Assembly (NCBI RefSeq): GCF_003425685.1 | Contig: NZ_QJKM01000002.1 | Location: 124,001 to 188,000 of the forward strand | Reading direction: 5' to 3' | From: Rhizobium terrae | Lineage (GTDB): Bacteria > Pseudomonadota > Alphaproteobacteria > Rhizobiales > Rhizobiaceae | Length of the DNA stretch: 64,000 nt | Shown here: piece by piece, positions 36,640 to 45,643 of the stretch | How the letters are laid out: each line of letters begins with the position of its first letter | Position numbering within the stretch: the stretch's first letter is position 1 | Translations under genes and position numbers: made by a program | Notes under the pieces: model-generated | Databases searched by the model: none | Seen by the model: the letters and a program-made list of their open reading frames with translations, nothing else | What the model was told of the DNA's origin: nothing

Positions 36640-38208
36640 TTACATCGTCAAGACCAAAGGCCCCGACTCCGATCGCCGGACGCCAAGGCAGAACGTACGT
36701 ACGACTTCGACCACACGTTCAATCTCGGCGGTAGTGTGGGTCGCATCGAGTGGCAAGCTAACTAGTTGCTCTGAAAGCTTTTCAGATATCGGGAAGCTAC
36801 CTTGGCCGAGGCCCATCGAGCTGAAACAGGGCTGCAAGTGAATAGGTGTGGGATAGTGTATGTTCGTGCCGATACCATTGCTGGCTAGGTAGGACAAGAA
36901 ATCCTGACGAATATCGGCAGCTACCCTGACCGGGAATACATGCCAGACCGGCCGCGCCCATTCATGGACATGGGGCAAGCTCAGGCCGGGTAGGTTCTGC
37001 AATCTACGCAGATAAATATCTGCGTGTTCCACGCGCCGCGCGTTGAAGTTCTCGAGATAGGGCAGTTTTACATTCAAGGCCGCGGCCTGCACCGGGTCGA
37101 GGCGCGAGTTTGTCCCGATCTCCAAATGCTCGTATTTCCGCCGTGTGCCATAATTCCCCAACAGGCGAATCCGGGCCGCAAGGGCCGGATCATTGGTGGT
37201 CACGCAGCCCGCATCCCCAACCGCACCAAGGTTTTTGGTAGGATAGAAGCTGAATGCAGCGGCGTGACCAAGCGCTCCGCAACGCCTGCCTTTATAAAGC
37301 GCACCATGTGCCTGGGCGGCGTCTTCCAAAATCAAGATGGGACGAGTGCCGACGATCTCGGACAGACGGTCCATATCGCAAGGGTGGCCGTATAGATGTA
37401 CCGGAATGATGGCGCCCGTGCTGTCGTTAATGGCCATTTCCACGGCGGTCATATCGATAAGGCCAGTGGTTTCCTCGACATCAACGAGCACAGGTTTGGC
37501 GCCAGCCTCGATTACGGCCAACGCCGTGGCGATAAAGGTATTGGCCGGGAGAATTACCTCTCGCCCCTCACCTATATCGGCCGCTCGAAGCGCGAGGGTC
37601 AGCGCCTGAAGCCCGTTGCCGATGCCTACTGCGTCGGAAACCCCGCAATAAGCCGCAAATGCCGCCTCGAAACGCTCCACTTCCGGACCACCGATGAGCG
37701 GCCCCGAGGACACCACCTCGCTGATCGCATTAATCACCCGAGTGCCAATGATCGAGGAGTAGCGCGAAAGGTCGAGATAGGGGATATCTGTATGCCTTTG
37801 AGCCCGATCCCAATCGACGAAAGCATCCCAGTCGCGAATGTAGTCGGCCTCATCAAACTTGTCGGAGGCGATAACTCCAACCAGCGCGTCCGGGCTAAAG
37901 TCGTACAAGTCTCGCCAATAGCCTGCAGGTAAGACAAGAGCCTGATCATTCGATATCAGATGAAAGCTATACGATTCCGTGCTGCTTTTGATATCAATCT
38001 TTACCGAGCCTCGAAACACGACAAACACTTGCCTAAGTTTCTTGTGCGCATGTCCACCGCGTCGCGCTCCGGGCTGCAGGCTGGCAAAGAAATAAAAGCG
38101 CTCAAAGGAAATGGGCTCGCCCCCAATATCCTCGACAACCCCCAACGTCCCGCTCTCGTCTGCAATCATCTGTATCGGAACTAGTCGTGGAATTTGGTTG
38201 CTTGTCAC
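36640..38208 (-). CDS. fusion of WxcM/FdtA-like 3,4-ketoisomerase and DegT/FdtB-like aminotransferase
   Basis: A 522-residue two-domain enzyme. Residues about 1-135 form the cupin domain of FdtA/WxcM-type sugar ketoisomerases, with GARRGGHAHKKLRQV and LVLPAGYWRDLYDF-type active-site blocks. Residues about 150-510 are a PLP aminotransferase of the DegT/DnrJ/EryC1 class: GPLIGGPEVERFE, PANTFIATALAV, ILEDAAQAHGA, and the PLP-lysine block FSFYPTKNLGAVGD. In known pathways FdtA and FdtB are separate proteins that turn dTDP-4-keto-6-deoxyglucose into dTDP-3-amino-3,6-dideoxygalactose. Here both steps appear in one chain. It is the first gene of the minus-strand block, with the AT-rich gap upstream. 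Confidence 0.88.
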   Translation of the reverse strand: MTSNQIPRLVPIQMIADESGTLGVVEDIGGEPISFERFYFFASLQPGARRGGHAHKKLRQVFVVFRGSVKIDIKSSTESYSFHLISNDQALVLPAGYWRDLYDFSPDALVGVIASDKFDEADYIRDWDAFVDWDRAQRHTDIPYLDLSRYSSIIGTRVINAISEVVSSGPLIGGPEVERFEAAFAAYCGVSDAVGIGNGLQALTLALRAADIGEGREVILPANTFIATALAVIEAGAKPVLVDVEETTGLIDMTAVEMAINDSTGAIIPVHLYGHPCDMDRLSEIVGTRPILILEDAAQAHGALYKGRRCGALGHAAAFSFYPTKNLGAVGDAGCVTTNDPALAARIRLLGNYGTRRKYEHLEIGTNSRLDPVQAAALNVKLPYLENFNARRVEHADIYLRRLQNLPGLSLPHVHEWARPVWHVFPVRVAADIRQDFLSYLASNGIGTNIHYPTPIHLQPCFSSMGLGQGSFPISEKLSEQLVSLPLDATHTTAEIERVVEVVRTFCLGVRRSESGPLVLTM

Positions 38209-39165
38209 GTTTGGTTACCTACCTACGAAGTCCGTTTGCCCTGACAGAGCCATCCTTTGCACTTTTTTTGGGTTATAGGAGATACCATTTTTGATAGCAA
38301 GGGCGCAGTCTGCAACAGCGGGCACATCGGACCCTATTCCAGAAATTAAGCCCGTGAATAACGCTAGGAGTTTTAAGTAAACCTCTATCGTTCATCAGAT
38401 AATATGCAATTAATACATATACACAGCTTATATTTCTCAATATATACATACTGTTTTACAAAATATAATGGAGAAATCGACCATATGTGCTTAGAAATAG
38501 GCAATTTATATCGGATAGATTATAAAGCATACTGTCGCGCCTCACGGCTAAAACTGCCGCGCGCTCCAGATAGGTTATCTAGGCATTATCTTATTTGCAG
38601 CTTAATGCAGCCCTAAGTAAGCAATGACTTTACGACAATGCCGAAAAAGTCGGCAGCGATGTGTTTTAATAACGACGCCCAGAGCAAGAAACACCAACCC
38701 CGAAACGCGAAATATCCTACTATTTTTCGAAGATATTCAGTGGATTTTTTTGGCGAGAAAATATTACTATGGTGGAAATTCAAAAAAAACTTTGCGACGG
38801 GAAAATTGCTTGCGGAGAAGGGATGCCGCATCCCACTCATGATTTTTGTCAATTCCTCCAGTATTTTTTTATAAATTAGATGTAAAAATAAGTATATATT
38901 CATTAATGTTTGCGGTAAATTCGAATTAACATTGATACTCGGCGCGTACTCATGAATATATTTTGAATTTCATCAATAAATATAATAATGAACCCTCCTT
39001 CAAACTATAACATCCCAGCGTGAAATCTAATTTATCCCCGCGTTTTCCCGCCTGCCACTTCGATGACGATAACCGCAAGCTTTTCGACACTGTATAGATA
39101 GCAGCTCGATGCCACAACAGAGGCCATAGCAAGCTCCTATCCGTTTCCAAACGGGAAATGACAAT
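38209..39165. other. AT-rich gene-poor gap, promoter region of the minus-strand block
   Basis: About 957 bases with no recognisable gene. Composition falls sharply: at 38401-38460 only 13 of 60 bases are G or C. Open frames of 70-96 codons exist on both strands around 38613-38903. They overlap each other, have weak ribosome sites and encode unremarkable Phe/Ile/Lys-rich sequence, so I do not call them. The part next to 38208 should hold the promoter of the FdtA-FdtB block. Strong AT-richness is typical of horizontally acquired or silencer-bound DNA. Confidence 0.55.
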
Positions 39166-39240
39166 TGGCTGGGGCGCCTGGATTCGAACCAGGGGATGGC
39201 GGTACCAAAAACCGCTGCCTTACCGCTTGGCTACGCCCCA
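39166..39240 (-). tRNA. tRNA-Gln (anticodon TTG)
   Basis: On the minus strand the cloverleaf is clear. The acceptor stem is TGGGGCG/CGCCCCA, the D-arm contains CAAGCGGTAAGGC, and the anticodon stem GCGGT/ACCGC encloses loop TTTTGGT with anticodon TTG. The T-arm contains GGTTCGAATCC. The discriminator is G and CCA is encoded at 39166-39168. The length is 75 bases. It marks the right edge of the polysaccharide locus. Confidence 0.96.
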
Positions 39241-39509
39241 ACGAAGGACGGACAGCGGCGATGGAATCTGTCGTCCCGGCAGGTGCGGCCTGCTCTAGCA
39301 AAGCTTTCCTTTCGTCTCAACGCCTAACTTTACTTTTTTCCGATTTTCCGGCGGCTTGTATTGGATGCATCAGCCGGCCGGGCCAGTTCGGGGGGTCGGC
39401 CTGGCGACTTTCCCATTTTCTTAAGGCAGTTTTCACATGCGCTGCGCAAGCAGCAATGCTAGACCTATCATCAATATTCCCTGACAGAATGAAAACGCCG
39501 AGCCCCCAC

Positions 39510-40421
39510 ATGGCAGAGGATCTCACCTTCGACCTTCAATTCTCGCCAGACTATTGCACCCCCGTTCAGGTGACGGAGCACGTTCAGAGGCTCACCGCCA
39601 ACAACCCCTCCCCTTTCACCTTCCATGGCACCAATACCTATATCGTCGGCCGCTCGGCGGTTGCCGTGGTCGATCCGGGGCCGGAGGACGATCAGCATTT
39701 CGAAGCGCTGATGGCGGCACTTCAAGGGCGCGAGGTCAGCCATATTTTCGTCAGCCACACGCATCGCGACCATTCCCCTCTAGCCCGCCGTCTGAAGGAA
39801 GCGACTGGAGCGCTCACGGTCGCCGAAGGCCCGCATCGGCCGTCGCGGCCGCTGCATGCCGGCGAAGCCAATCCTTTCGCAGAAAGTTCGGATACCGGCT
39901 TCGTTCCCGACATCGCACTTGCCGATGGCGAAACCCTCGAAGGTAATGGATGGGCGATTTCGGCCGTTCACACGCCGGGACATACCGCCAATCATTGCGC
40001 CTTCGCGCTGGAGGGCACCGGCGTGCTGTTTTCCGCCGATCACGTGATGGCCTGGGCGACGACGATCGTGGCCCCGCCGGATGGATCGATGGCGGACTTT
40101 ATGGAATCGATCGGGAAGCTACTGCTCCGCGAAGACCGTATTTTTCTGCCGGGACATGGTGGGCCGGTGAGAGAGCCGGCTGCTTTCCTGAGAGGCTTGA
40201 GAACCCACCGGCGCATGCGCGAGCGCGCCGTGTTGGAGCGCATCCGCGTCGGCGACCGGTTGATCCCCGACATGGTGAAGGTGATCTATGCCAACACCGA
40301 CCCGCGCCTGCACGGTGCAGCGGCGCTCTCGGTGCTAGCCCATCTGGAAGATCTCGTGGAAAAAGGCCTCGTCCTCACCGAAGGTCCACCCTCGCTGGCA
40401 GGAGCCTACTGGCTGACCTGA
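39510..40421 (+). CDS. metallo-beta-lactamase-fold hydrolase
   Basis: A 303-residue MBL-fold protein. The metal-binding motif is SHTHRDHSP (HxHxDH) near residue 85, with a second-site GHTANHCAF near 158, FSADHVMAW near 178 and a late PGHGGPV. A C-terminal helical, winged-helix-like region (MVKVIYANTDPRLHGAA) is typical of the LACTB2-like/glyoxalase-II-like group. The substrate is unknown. The frame is open back through the tRNA-Gln gene, so the start must lie after it. I take the ATG at 39510; an ATG at 39489 adds seven residues. Confidence 0.85.
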   Translation: MAEDLTFDLQFSPDYCTPVQVTEHVQRLTANNPSPFTFHGTNTYIVGRSAVAVVDPGPEDDQHFEALMAALQGREVSHIFVSHTHRDHSPLARRLKEATGALTVAEGPHRPSRPLHAGEANPFAESSDTGFVPDIALADGETLEGNGWAISAVHTPGHTANHCAFALEGTGVLFSADHVMAWATTIVAPPDGSMADFMESIGKLLLREDRIFLPGHGGPVREPAAFLRGLRTHRRMRERAVLERIRVGDRLIPDMVKVIYANTDPRLHGAAALSVLAHLEDLVEKGLVLTEGPPSLAGAYWLT

Positions 40422-40547
40422 TGGGATCCTGGCAGGTGCCGTGGTCCCTCCGATCCACATGCCATGCCTGGAATTCCGTTTTCACCTGCCGCTGGCGGAT
40501 ATTCGCCGTGCCGCCGGCATTTCCGCAATAACCCCAGCCGACGGCGA

Positions 40548-41441
40548 TCAGCCGCCGGCAATGCCCAGCAGTTCCGTATCCAGCCGGTCAAGAAAGTCCT
40601 CGGCGATCGCTTCGCCGATGCCGAGATCGTGCGATCCGTAGCGGGAGGCGACGCGTATGTCGACCGACGTCGTGTCCGCATCCTCGCGCAACCGGATGAC
40701 GAGATCGAAGCGCAGGCCGAGGATCAGCGTGCGGGTTTGCCCCTGCAGAAGAACATCGCCGCTATTGCCGAAAATCGGCACCGGGGTGGGGTCGGGCCGC
40801 GGCAGGGGGATCGGTGCGACGTCGGGCACCGGCGCCTGCTCGTCCTGGCGGGCGGGACGTTCGGAAATATCCGGCGCCACGAGCTCCACGCCTTCCTTCC
40901 TGGTGATTGCGATCCGGGCGGAGAGTGCCGCCTTGGTCACGCCCTCATAGACCCGGTCGAGCGCGCCTTCGTAACGTCTGCCGGTCAAACCGGGATAGGC
41001 GACGAACTGGGCACGCCGACCCACGGGGCTGATGAAGAGAGGCCGCGGCAGCCATTGCTGGTTCACCTGCGGCTCGGCAATCCACGGCGCGGGATCTGAA
41101 AGATCGGTGGACACATCGTAAAGCGCCGGCAGGGTGTAATAATAGAAGGCGCCTGTCGCCACCACGCCGAGCGGGATCGCAGCATAAAACAGGCCTTTGG
41201 CCGCAGCGGCGCCGCCTTCAGCCCCGACCTGCCAAAGGCGCATCAGGCCGATCAGCGACAGAGGCACGGAAACGGCGGCAATGACAGCCGAAAGAAAGAG
41301 AAGCGCCAGGAAATCGGGTGTCGTCAGCGGGCCGAACCGATGCGCCGCCGTGGCGATCAGAAAAAGCGCCAGCGCCGAAAAACCAAGCCGCCTTGCGGCA
41401 TAGGCCGAATGGGAAACGGGGCGGACGAAACGGACGGTCAT
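40548..41441 (-). CDS. DUF1499-family membrane protein
   Basis: A 297-residue protein with three hydrophobic segments in the first 110 residues (LGFSALALFLIATAAH; LALLFLSAVIAAVSVPLSLIG; LFYAAIPLGVVATGAFYYYT). A soluble region follows, containing YEGALDRVYEGVTKAALSAR and LRFDLVIRLREDADTTSVDIR, the DUF1499 hallmark. A proline-rich linker (VAPIPLPRPDPTPVPIFG) interrupts the soluble part. Function unknown in the family. It stands alone, convergent with the MBL-fold gene. Confidence 0.78.
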   Translation of the reverse strand: MTVRFVRPVSHSAYAARRLGFSALALFLIATAAHRFGPLTTPDFLALLFLSAVIAAVSVPLSLIGLMRLWQVGAEGGAAAAKGLFYAAIPLGVVATGAFYYYTLPALYDVSTDLSDPAPWIAEPQVNQQWLPRPLFISPVGRRAQFVAYPGLTGRRYEGALDRVYEGVTKAALSARIAITRKEGVELVAPDISERPARQDEQAPVPDVAPIPLPRPDPTPVPIFGNSGDVLLQGQTRTLILGLRFDLVIRLREDADTTSVDIRVASRYGSHDLGIGEAIAEDFLDRLDTELLGIAGG

Positions 41442-41547
41442 CGGATCGGAACAGGCTCCGTGGCGAATTTAACCGCCCATGTGTAAAACAGCTTCGCCTG
41501 GAATGGAATTCACGGATTCTCATCCGCGGAAGCAAAGGATTAAGACC

Positions 41548-41814
41548 ATGCGCCTTCACCGACTTCTTATCCTCGCCGCCCTGGCCGCACCGCTCGCCGC
41601 CTGCCAGACCATGACCGCGGAGGAGCGACGGGCGGCGGACGAAAACACCTGCGCCGGATATGGTTTTCGCCGGGGTACGGATGCGATGGCCCGCTGTATG
41701 CTGGATCTGGAGCTTGACCGGCGTGCCGATTCGCGCGCACTCCAAACCCGCGCCGACCGCATGATGTGGCCGCCCATGGTGGTCGAGCGGCGGGTCATCG
41801 TGGAGCGGCGATAG
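41548..41814 (+). CDS. small lipoprotein of unknown function
   Basis: The 88-residue product has MRLHRLLILAALAAPLAAC with lipobox LAAC, so the mature protein starts at a lipidated cysteine near residue 19. The mature part is short and charged, with CAGYGFRRGTDAMARCMLDLELDRRAD in the middle (two further cysteines), then repeated RVI/ERR at the end. Similar small lipoproteins are frequent in Rhizobiales; no function is assigned. The ATG at 41548 follows a run of purines (AAAGGATTAAGACC) that serves as ribosome site. Confidence 0.75.
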   Translation: MRLHRLLILAALAAPLAACQTMTAEERRAADENTCAGYGFRRGTDAMARCMLDLELDRRADSRALQTRADRMMWPPMVVERRVIVERR

Positions 41815-41872
41815 GCAGATCGCTGCGTTTCGGCCGGCGGCGGGCAAGGTTCATCGGCCGCCGGGAGCCATG

Positions 41873-42231
41873 TCAGCAGCGGTATTGAAGCTCGATCCTG
41901 ATCCCTCCCGGGCCGTAGACGAAGATCTGGCCGATATCGGTCGCGGGGATGGTATCGTGTTCGAAGCGGTATCCCGTCGTCTCGATGTGCTTCAACACCA
42001 CATCGCGTTCATAAAAGGCGAAGGCCACGTGGTTGATCATGCCGGCGGGGGATCGCCATCCCGCTCGACGATATTGAGATGAATGAAGGGATGTTCGTCG
42101 AGGTAGAGCCAGTGGCCGGGAAAGGGAAAGGGCGGCCAGAAGCCTTACCTGGCACCCAGCACCGTTTCCAGGAATGCAATCATCGGCCCGGCATCGTGGG
42201 TGTGGATATTCACGTGGTCCAGACGGGGCAT
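41873..42231 (-). pseudogene. VOC (glyoxalase/dioxygenase) family pseudogene
   Basis: Read from an ATG at 42231 on the minus strand, the frame encodes MPRLDHVNIHTHDAGPMIAF and then hits an in-frame TAA at codon 29 (42147-42145). Reading continues sensibly with GFWPPFPFPGHWLYLDEHPF and LNIVERDGDP. The frame then breaks at a five-C run (complement of 42047-42051). In the shifted frame it resumes as MINHVAFAFYERDVVLKHI and runs through VYGPGGIRIELQYRC to a TGA at 41873. The pieces make one complete VOC-fold protein of about 119 residues with both metal-ligand halves. Two lesions make a sequencing error unlikely, so this is called a decayed gene. Confidence 0.75.
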
Positions 42232-42300
42232 ATGAGCCTCCCTCTTCTCCTCGGCTAAGGTGATCATAACACGGTGAGCGGATGCGTGAGGACGTGGTTT

Positions 42301-42732
42301 TCAGAAGTTCTTCATATTGAAATGGGGAATGCCTACGTCGAGGAATTCTCCGTCATAAGCCTTGAAACCAAAACGTTCGTAAAGCGCCATCTTGTCGCTC
42401 TGGGCGGCAAGGTGGAAACGACCGTCGCGGACGTTCTTGTGCTCTTCCATCGCGTGGCGCAGCATGGCGCTCGCCACGCCCTGTCCGCGCCAGGCGATGC
42501 CGGTGACGACGCGACCGATCTTCACATAGTCCTTGGCCAGGATGACCCGCAGCGTGCCGCAGACATCACCGGATTTGATGGCGACCACATGGTAGGCGCT
42601 CAGGTCATCGGCATCGAACTCTTCTTCCGGCGGCACATTCTGCTCAATGATGAAGACTTCCCGGCGCAGGCGGAATGCCTCGTTGCAGAGCGTGCTGAAG
42701 ACTGGGACAGTGAGAACGGTTATGGCGGTCAT
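42301..42732 (-). CDS. GNAT-family N-acetyltransferase
   Basis: A 143-residue protein of the GNAT fold, ElaA-like. The acetyl-CoA pyrophosphate loop is seen in IAWRGQGVASAML (Q/R-x-x-G-x-G/A), preceded by KIGRVVTG and followed by LAAQSDKMALYERFGFKAYD, the usual final motif. The substrate is unknown. It lies between the VOC pseudogene and ppdK on the same strand. Confidence 0.85.
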   Translation of the reverse strand: MTAITVLTVPVFSTLCNEAFRLRREVFIIEQNVPPEEEFDADDLSAYHVVAIKSGDVCGTLRVILAKDYVKIGRVVTGIAWRGQGVASAMLRHAMEEHKNVRDGRFHLAAQSDKMALYERFGFKAYDGEFLDVGIPHFNMKNF

Positions 42733-42818
42733 GATCGTTCCGGTTCGTAAATTATCCCATCACCCAAAATCAACATCTAACGCCAGTTGAGTGTTCGAAA
42801 CTGCAGGGAGGGATCGGT

Positions 42819-45500
42819 TCAAACCTTTACCACAACCCTCTTTTCGATTGCCGCCTGGGCTGCCGCCAGCCTTGCGATGGGCACGCGGAAGGGCGAGCAG
42901 GAGACGTAATCCAGTCCCGCCGCCTCGCAGAAGCGGATCGAAGCCGGATCGCCGCCGTGTTCGCCGCAAATGCCGAGCTTCAGGTCGTTGCGGGTGCGCC
43001 GGCCACGCTCGGCGGCCATCTGGATCAGTTCGCCGACGCCTTCGAAATCGAGCGAGATGAACGGATCGTGCTCGATGATACCCTTCTTCTGATAGGTCGG
43101 AATGAAAGCGGCCGCATCGTCGCGCGAGATGCCGAAGGTCGTCTGGGTGAGGTCGTTGGTGCCGAAGGAAAAGAACTCGGCGGTCTCGGCGATCACATGG
43201 GCCCGGATCGCTGCGCGCGGCAGTTCGATCATCGTGCCGGCGAGGTAAGCGATCGGCACACCGGTTTCCCTCGCCACGTCCTCGGCGACACGGTCGATGA
43301 CGCCTTTCACATAGTCCAGTTCCTTGCGGAGACTGACGAGCGGCACCATAATCTCGAGTTCGACCGGCTCGCCGGTCTGCCTGCCTGCCGCGACCGCCGC
43401 CTCGAAGATCGCGCGTGCCTGCATTTCAGCGATCTCGGGGTAGGAGATCGCCAGCCGGCAACCGCGATGCCCGAGCATGGGGTTGAATTCGTGGATCGCA
43501 TCGATGCGACGGGCGAGGAAGGAAGGCGGCATACCCATAGCCTTCGCCACTTCGGCAATCTCCGTCTCACTCTTCGGCAGGAATTCGTGCAGCGGCGGAT
43601 CGAGAAGACGGATCGTCACCGGCAGGCCGTGCATGATCTCAAACAGTTCCGTGAAATCCGAGCGTTGCATCGGCAAGAGCTTGGCGAGTGCCGCCCGCCT
43701 GCCCTTCTCGTCCTCGGCGAGGATCATCTCGCGCATGACGTGAATGCGGTCGCCCTCGAAGAACATGTGTTCGGTGCGGCAGAGGCCGATGCCCTCGGCT
43801 CCAAAAGAACGGGCGGCGCGGGCATCCTGCGGCGTATCGGCGTTGGTGCGCACGGCCATATGCCGCGCCTTGTCGGCCCACAACATCAGCTTGCCGAAGT
43901 CACCGGAAAGTTCCGGCTGGATCATCGGCACGGCACCCTTCAATACCTGGCCGGACGAACCGTCGATGGTGACGACATCGCCGCGCTTCAGTGTTACCCC
44001 ACCGGCGCCGATCAGCATTTCGTTGCGCGTGTCGACGCGCATCGAACCGGCGCCCACGACGCAAGGGATGCCCATGCCGCGGGCAACCACCGCCGCATGG
44101 CTGGTCATCCCGCCACGGGTGGTGAGAATGCCTTCGGCCGCATGCATGCCATGGATGTCTTCCGGACTCGTCTCGATACGAACCAGGATGACCTTGCGGC
44201 CCTCGGATTCCGCCTCCACCGCCTCCTCGGCCGTGAAAACGATCTCGCCGGTCGCGGCACCCGGCGATGCCGGTAGGCCGGAGCCGAGCACATGGCGCTC
44301 GACACGTGGATCGATGGTCGGATGGAGAAGCTGGTCCAGCGATGACGGCTCGATGCGGCAGACGGCCTCTTCCTCTGAGATCAGCCGCTCCTCGACCATG
44401 TCGACGGCGATCTTCATCGCCGCGCGCGTCGTGCGCTTGCCGGATCGCGTCTGCAGCATCCACAGCTTGCCGCGCTCGACGGTAAATTCGAGATCCTGCA
44501 TGTCGCGGTAATGAGCCTCCAGCCGGCCGCAAATCGCCTTGAACTCGGCAAAAGCCTCCGGCATCAGCTTTTCCATCGACGGCTTTTCCGAACCAGAGGC
44601 AAGCCGGCCCTCTTCGGTGATGGATTGCGGCGTGCGGATGCCAGCCACGACATCCTCGCCCTGCGCATTGACGAGGAACTCGCCATAGAGCGCCTTTTCC
44701 CCGGTCGACGGGTTACGGGTAAACGCGACACCAGTGGCGGAAGACGACCCGAGATTGCCGAAGACCATGGCCTGGACGTTAACCGCCGTTCCCCATTCCT
44801 CCGGTATGCGGTGAAGGATGCGGTAAGTCACGGCGCGCGGGTTCATCCAGCTCGAAAACACGGCGGAGATGGCGCCCCAGAGCTGCACATGCGGATCCTG
44901 CGGAAATCCCTTTCCGAGCTCCTCCTCGATCGTCTGCTTGTAGAGGCCCACCACATGCTGCCATTCGACGGAGGAAAGATCGGTGTCGTAATCATGGCCG
45001 AGACGCGCCTTCTCGTCCTCGAGGATTTCCTCGAAGATCTCGTGGTCCAGCCCCATGACCACGTCGGCATACATTTGGATGAAGCGGCGGTAGCTGTCCC
45101 AGGCGAAACGAGCGTCGCCCGCATCGTGGCCGAGCGCCTGCACGGTCTCGTCATTCAAACCAAGGTTCAGGACCGTATCCATCATGCCGGGCATCGAGGC
45201 ACGCGCGCCAGAACGGACGGAGAGAAGAAGCGGCTTGACCTTGCCGCCGAAGACGCGGCCCGTCAGCCCTTCCATCGCGGTTATTCCGTCCAGAACCTCG
45301 CTCTTCAGATCGGCAGGTAACGTCTTTTCATCTTTGAAATAAACGGCGCAGGCATCGGCGACGATGGTAAGGCCCGGCGGCACCGGTAGGCCGAGCGCTG
45401 CCATCTCGGCCAAATTGGCGCCCTTTCCGCCAAGCCGCACGACATCGGCCGCGCGGCCCTCCGCCTCGCCGCCGCCGAAGCGATAGACCCATTTCGACAT
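42819..45500 (-). CDS. ppdK: pyruvate, phosphate dikinase
   Basis: Interconverts pyruvate, ATP and phosphate with phosphoenolpyruvate, AMP and pyrophosphate; links glycolysis/gluconeogenesis at the PEP node. The 893 residues match the bacterial enzyme. Visible features are an N-terminal ATP-grasp region (RLGGKGANLAEMA), the phosphohistidine motif GGMTSHAAVVARGMG in the central swivelling domain, and the C-terminal PEP/pyruvate barrel with FGTNDLTQTTFG, GICGEHGGDP and LDYVSCSPFRVP. The last holds the catalytic cysteine. The ATG at 45500 begins MSKWVYRFGGG, the family N-terminus; the 30-codon upstream extension has no similarity. A perfect palindrome 77-103 bases upstream may regulate it. Confidence 0.96.
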   Translation of the reverse strand: MSKWVYRFGGGEAEGRAADVVRLGGKGANLAEMAALGLPVPPGLTIVADACAVYFKDEKTLPADLKSEVLDGITAMEGLTGRVFGGKVKPLLLSVRSGARASMPGMMDTVLNLGLNDETVQALGHDAGDARFAWDSYRRFIQMYADVVMGLDHEIFEEILEDEKARLGHDYDTDLSSVEWQHVVGLYKQTIEEELGKGFPQDPHVQLWGAISAVFSSWMNPRAVTYRILHRIPEEWGTAVNVQAMVFGNLGSSSATGVAFTRNPSTGEKALYGEFLVNAQGEDVVAGIRTPQSITEEGRLASGSEKPSMEKLMPEAFAEFKAICGRLEAHYRDMQDLEFTVERGKLWMLQTRSGKRTTRAAMKIAVDMVEERLISEEEAVCRIEPSSLDQLLHPTIDPRVERHVLGSGLPASPGAATGEIVFTAEEAVEAESEGRKVILVRIETSPEDIHGMHAAEGILTTRGGMTSHAAVVARGMGIPCVVGAGSMRVDTRNEMLIGAGGVTLKRGDVVTIDGSSGQVLKGAVPMIQPELSGDFGKLMLWADKARHMAVRTNADTPQDARAARSFGAEGIGLCRTEHMFFEGDRIHVMREMILAEDEKGRRAALAKLLPMQRSDFTELFEIMHGLPVTIRLLDPPLHEFLPKSETEIAEVAKAMGMPPSFLARRIDAIHEFNPMLGHRGCRLAISYPEIAEMQARAIFEAAVAAGRQTGEPVELEIMVPLVSLRKELDYVKGVIDRVAEDVARETGVPIAYLAGTMIELPRAAIRAHVIAETAEFFSFGTNDLTQTTFGISRDDAAAFIPTYQKKGIIEHDPFISLDFEGVGELIQMAAERGRRTRNDLKLGICGEHGGDPASIRFCEAAGLDYVSCSPFRVPIARLAAAQAAIEKRVVVKV

Positions 45501-45576
45501 GCTGCTCTCCACCCCGACGCAGTCTGTTTTCCGAATGATTATAGCTTTTGTGACGGTTTGGGAACGGATGAAGGCA

Positions 45577-45603
45577 GGATTATGTTGCATCGCAACATAA
45601 TCC
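45577..45603. promoter_or_regulatory. perfect palindrome upstream of ppdK, candidate operator
   Basis: The arms GGATTATGTTGC (45577-45588) and GCAACATAATCC (45592-45603) are exact reverse complements separated by ATC. The element lies 77 to 103 bases before the ppdK start codon, within the expected promoter. Length, symmetry and the three-base spacer look like a dimeric repressor or activator site. A LacI/GntR-type regulator of carbon metabolism would fit, but none is assigned. Confidence 0.5.
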
Positions 45604-45643
45604 TCGACCGCAAGGTTAAAAAATCGTCGGAGGCGATCTAAGC

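Noticed and set aside
38613..38903. Small open frames (70-96 codons) in the AT-rich gap
   Set aside because: They overlap on both strands, have weak start signals and encode Phe/Ile/Lys-rich sequence expected by chance from AT-rich DNA.
4075..39240. Direct repeat of a tRNA 3' end marking an integrated element
   Set aside because: I looked for copies of the tRNA-Pro and tRNA-Gln 3' ends at the opposite boundary of the locus and found none; no integrase gene is present.
39165..39509. N-terminal extension of the MBL-fold protein across tRNA-Gln
   Set aside because: The frame passes through the tRNA gene; family similarity starts only near the ATG at 39510 (or 39489).
42957..44276. Plus-strand open frame of over 400 codons antisense to ppdK
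   Set aside because: Same reason: a shadow of a well-supported gene, with His/Arg/Gly-rich low-plausibility protein.
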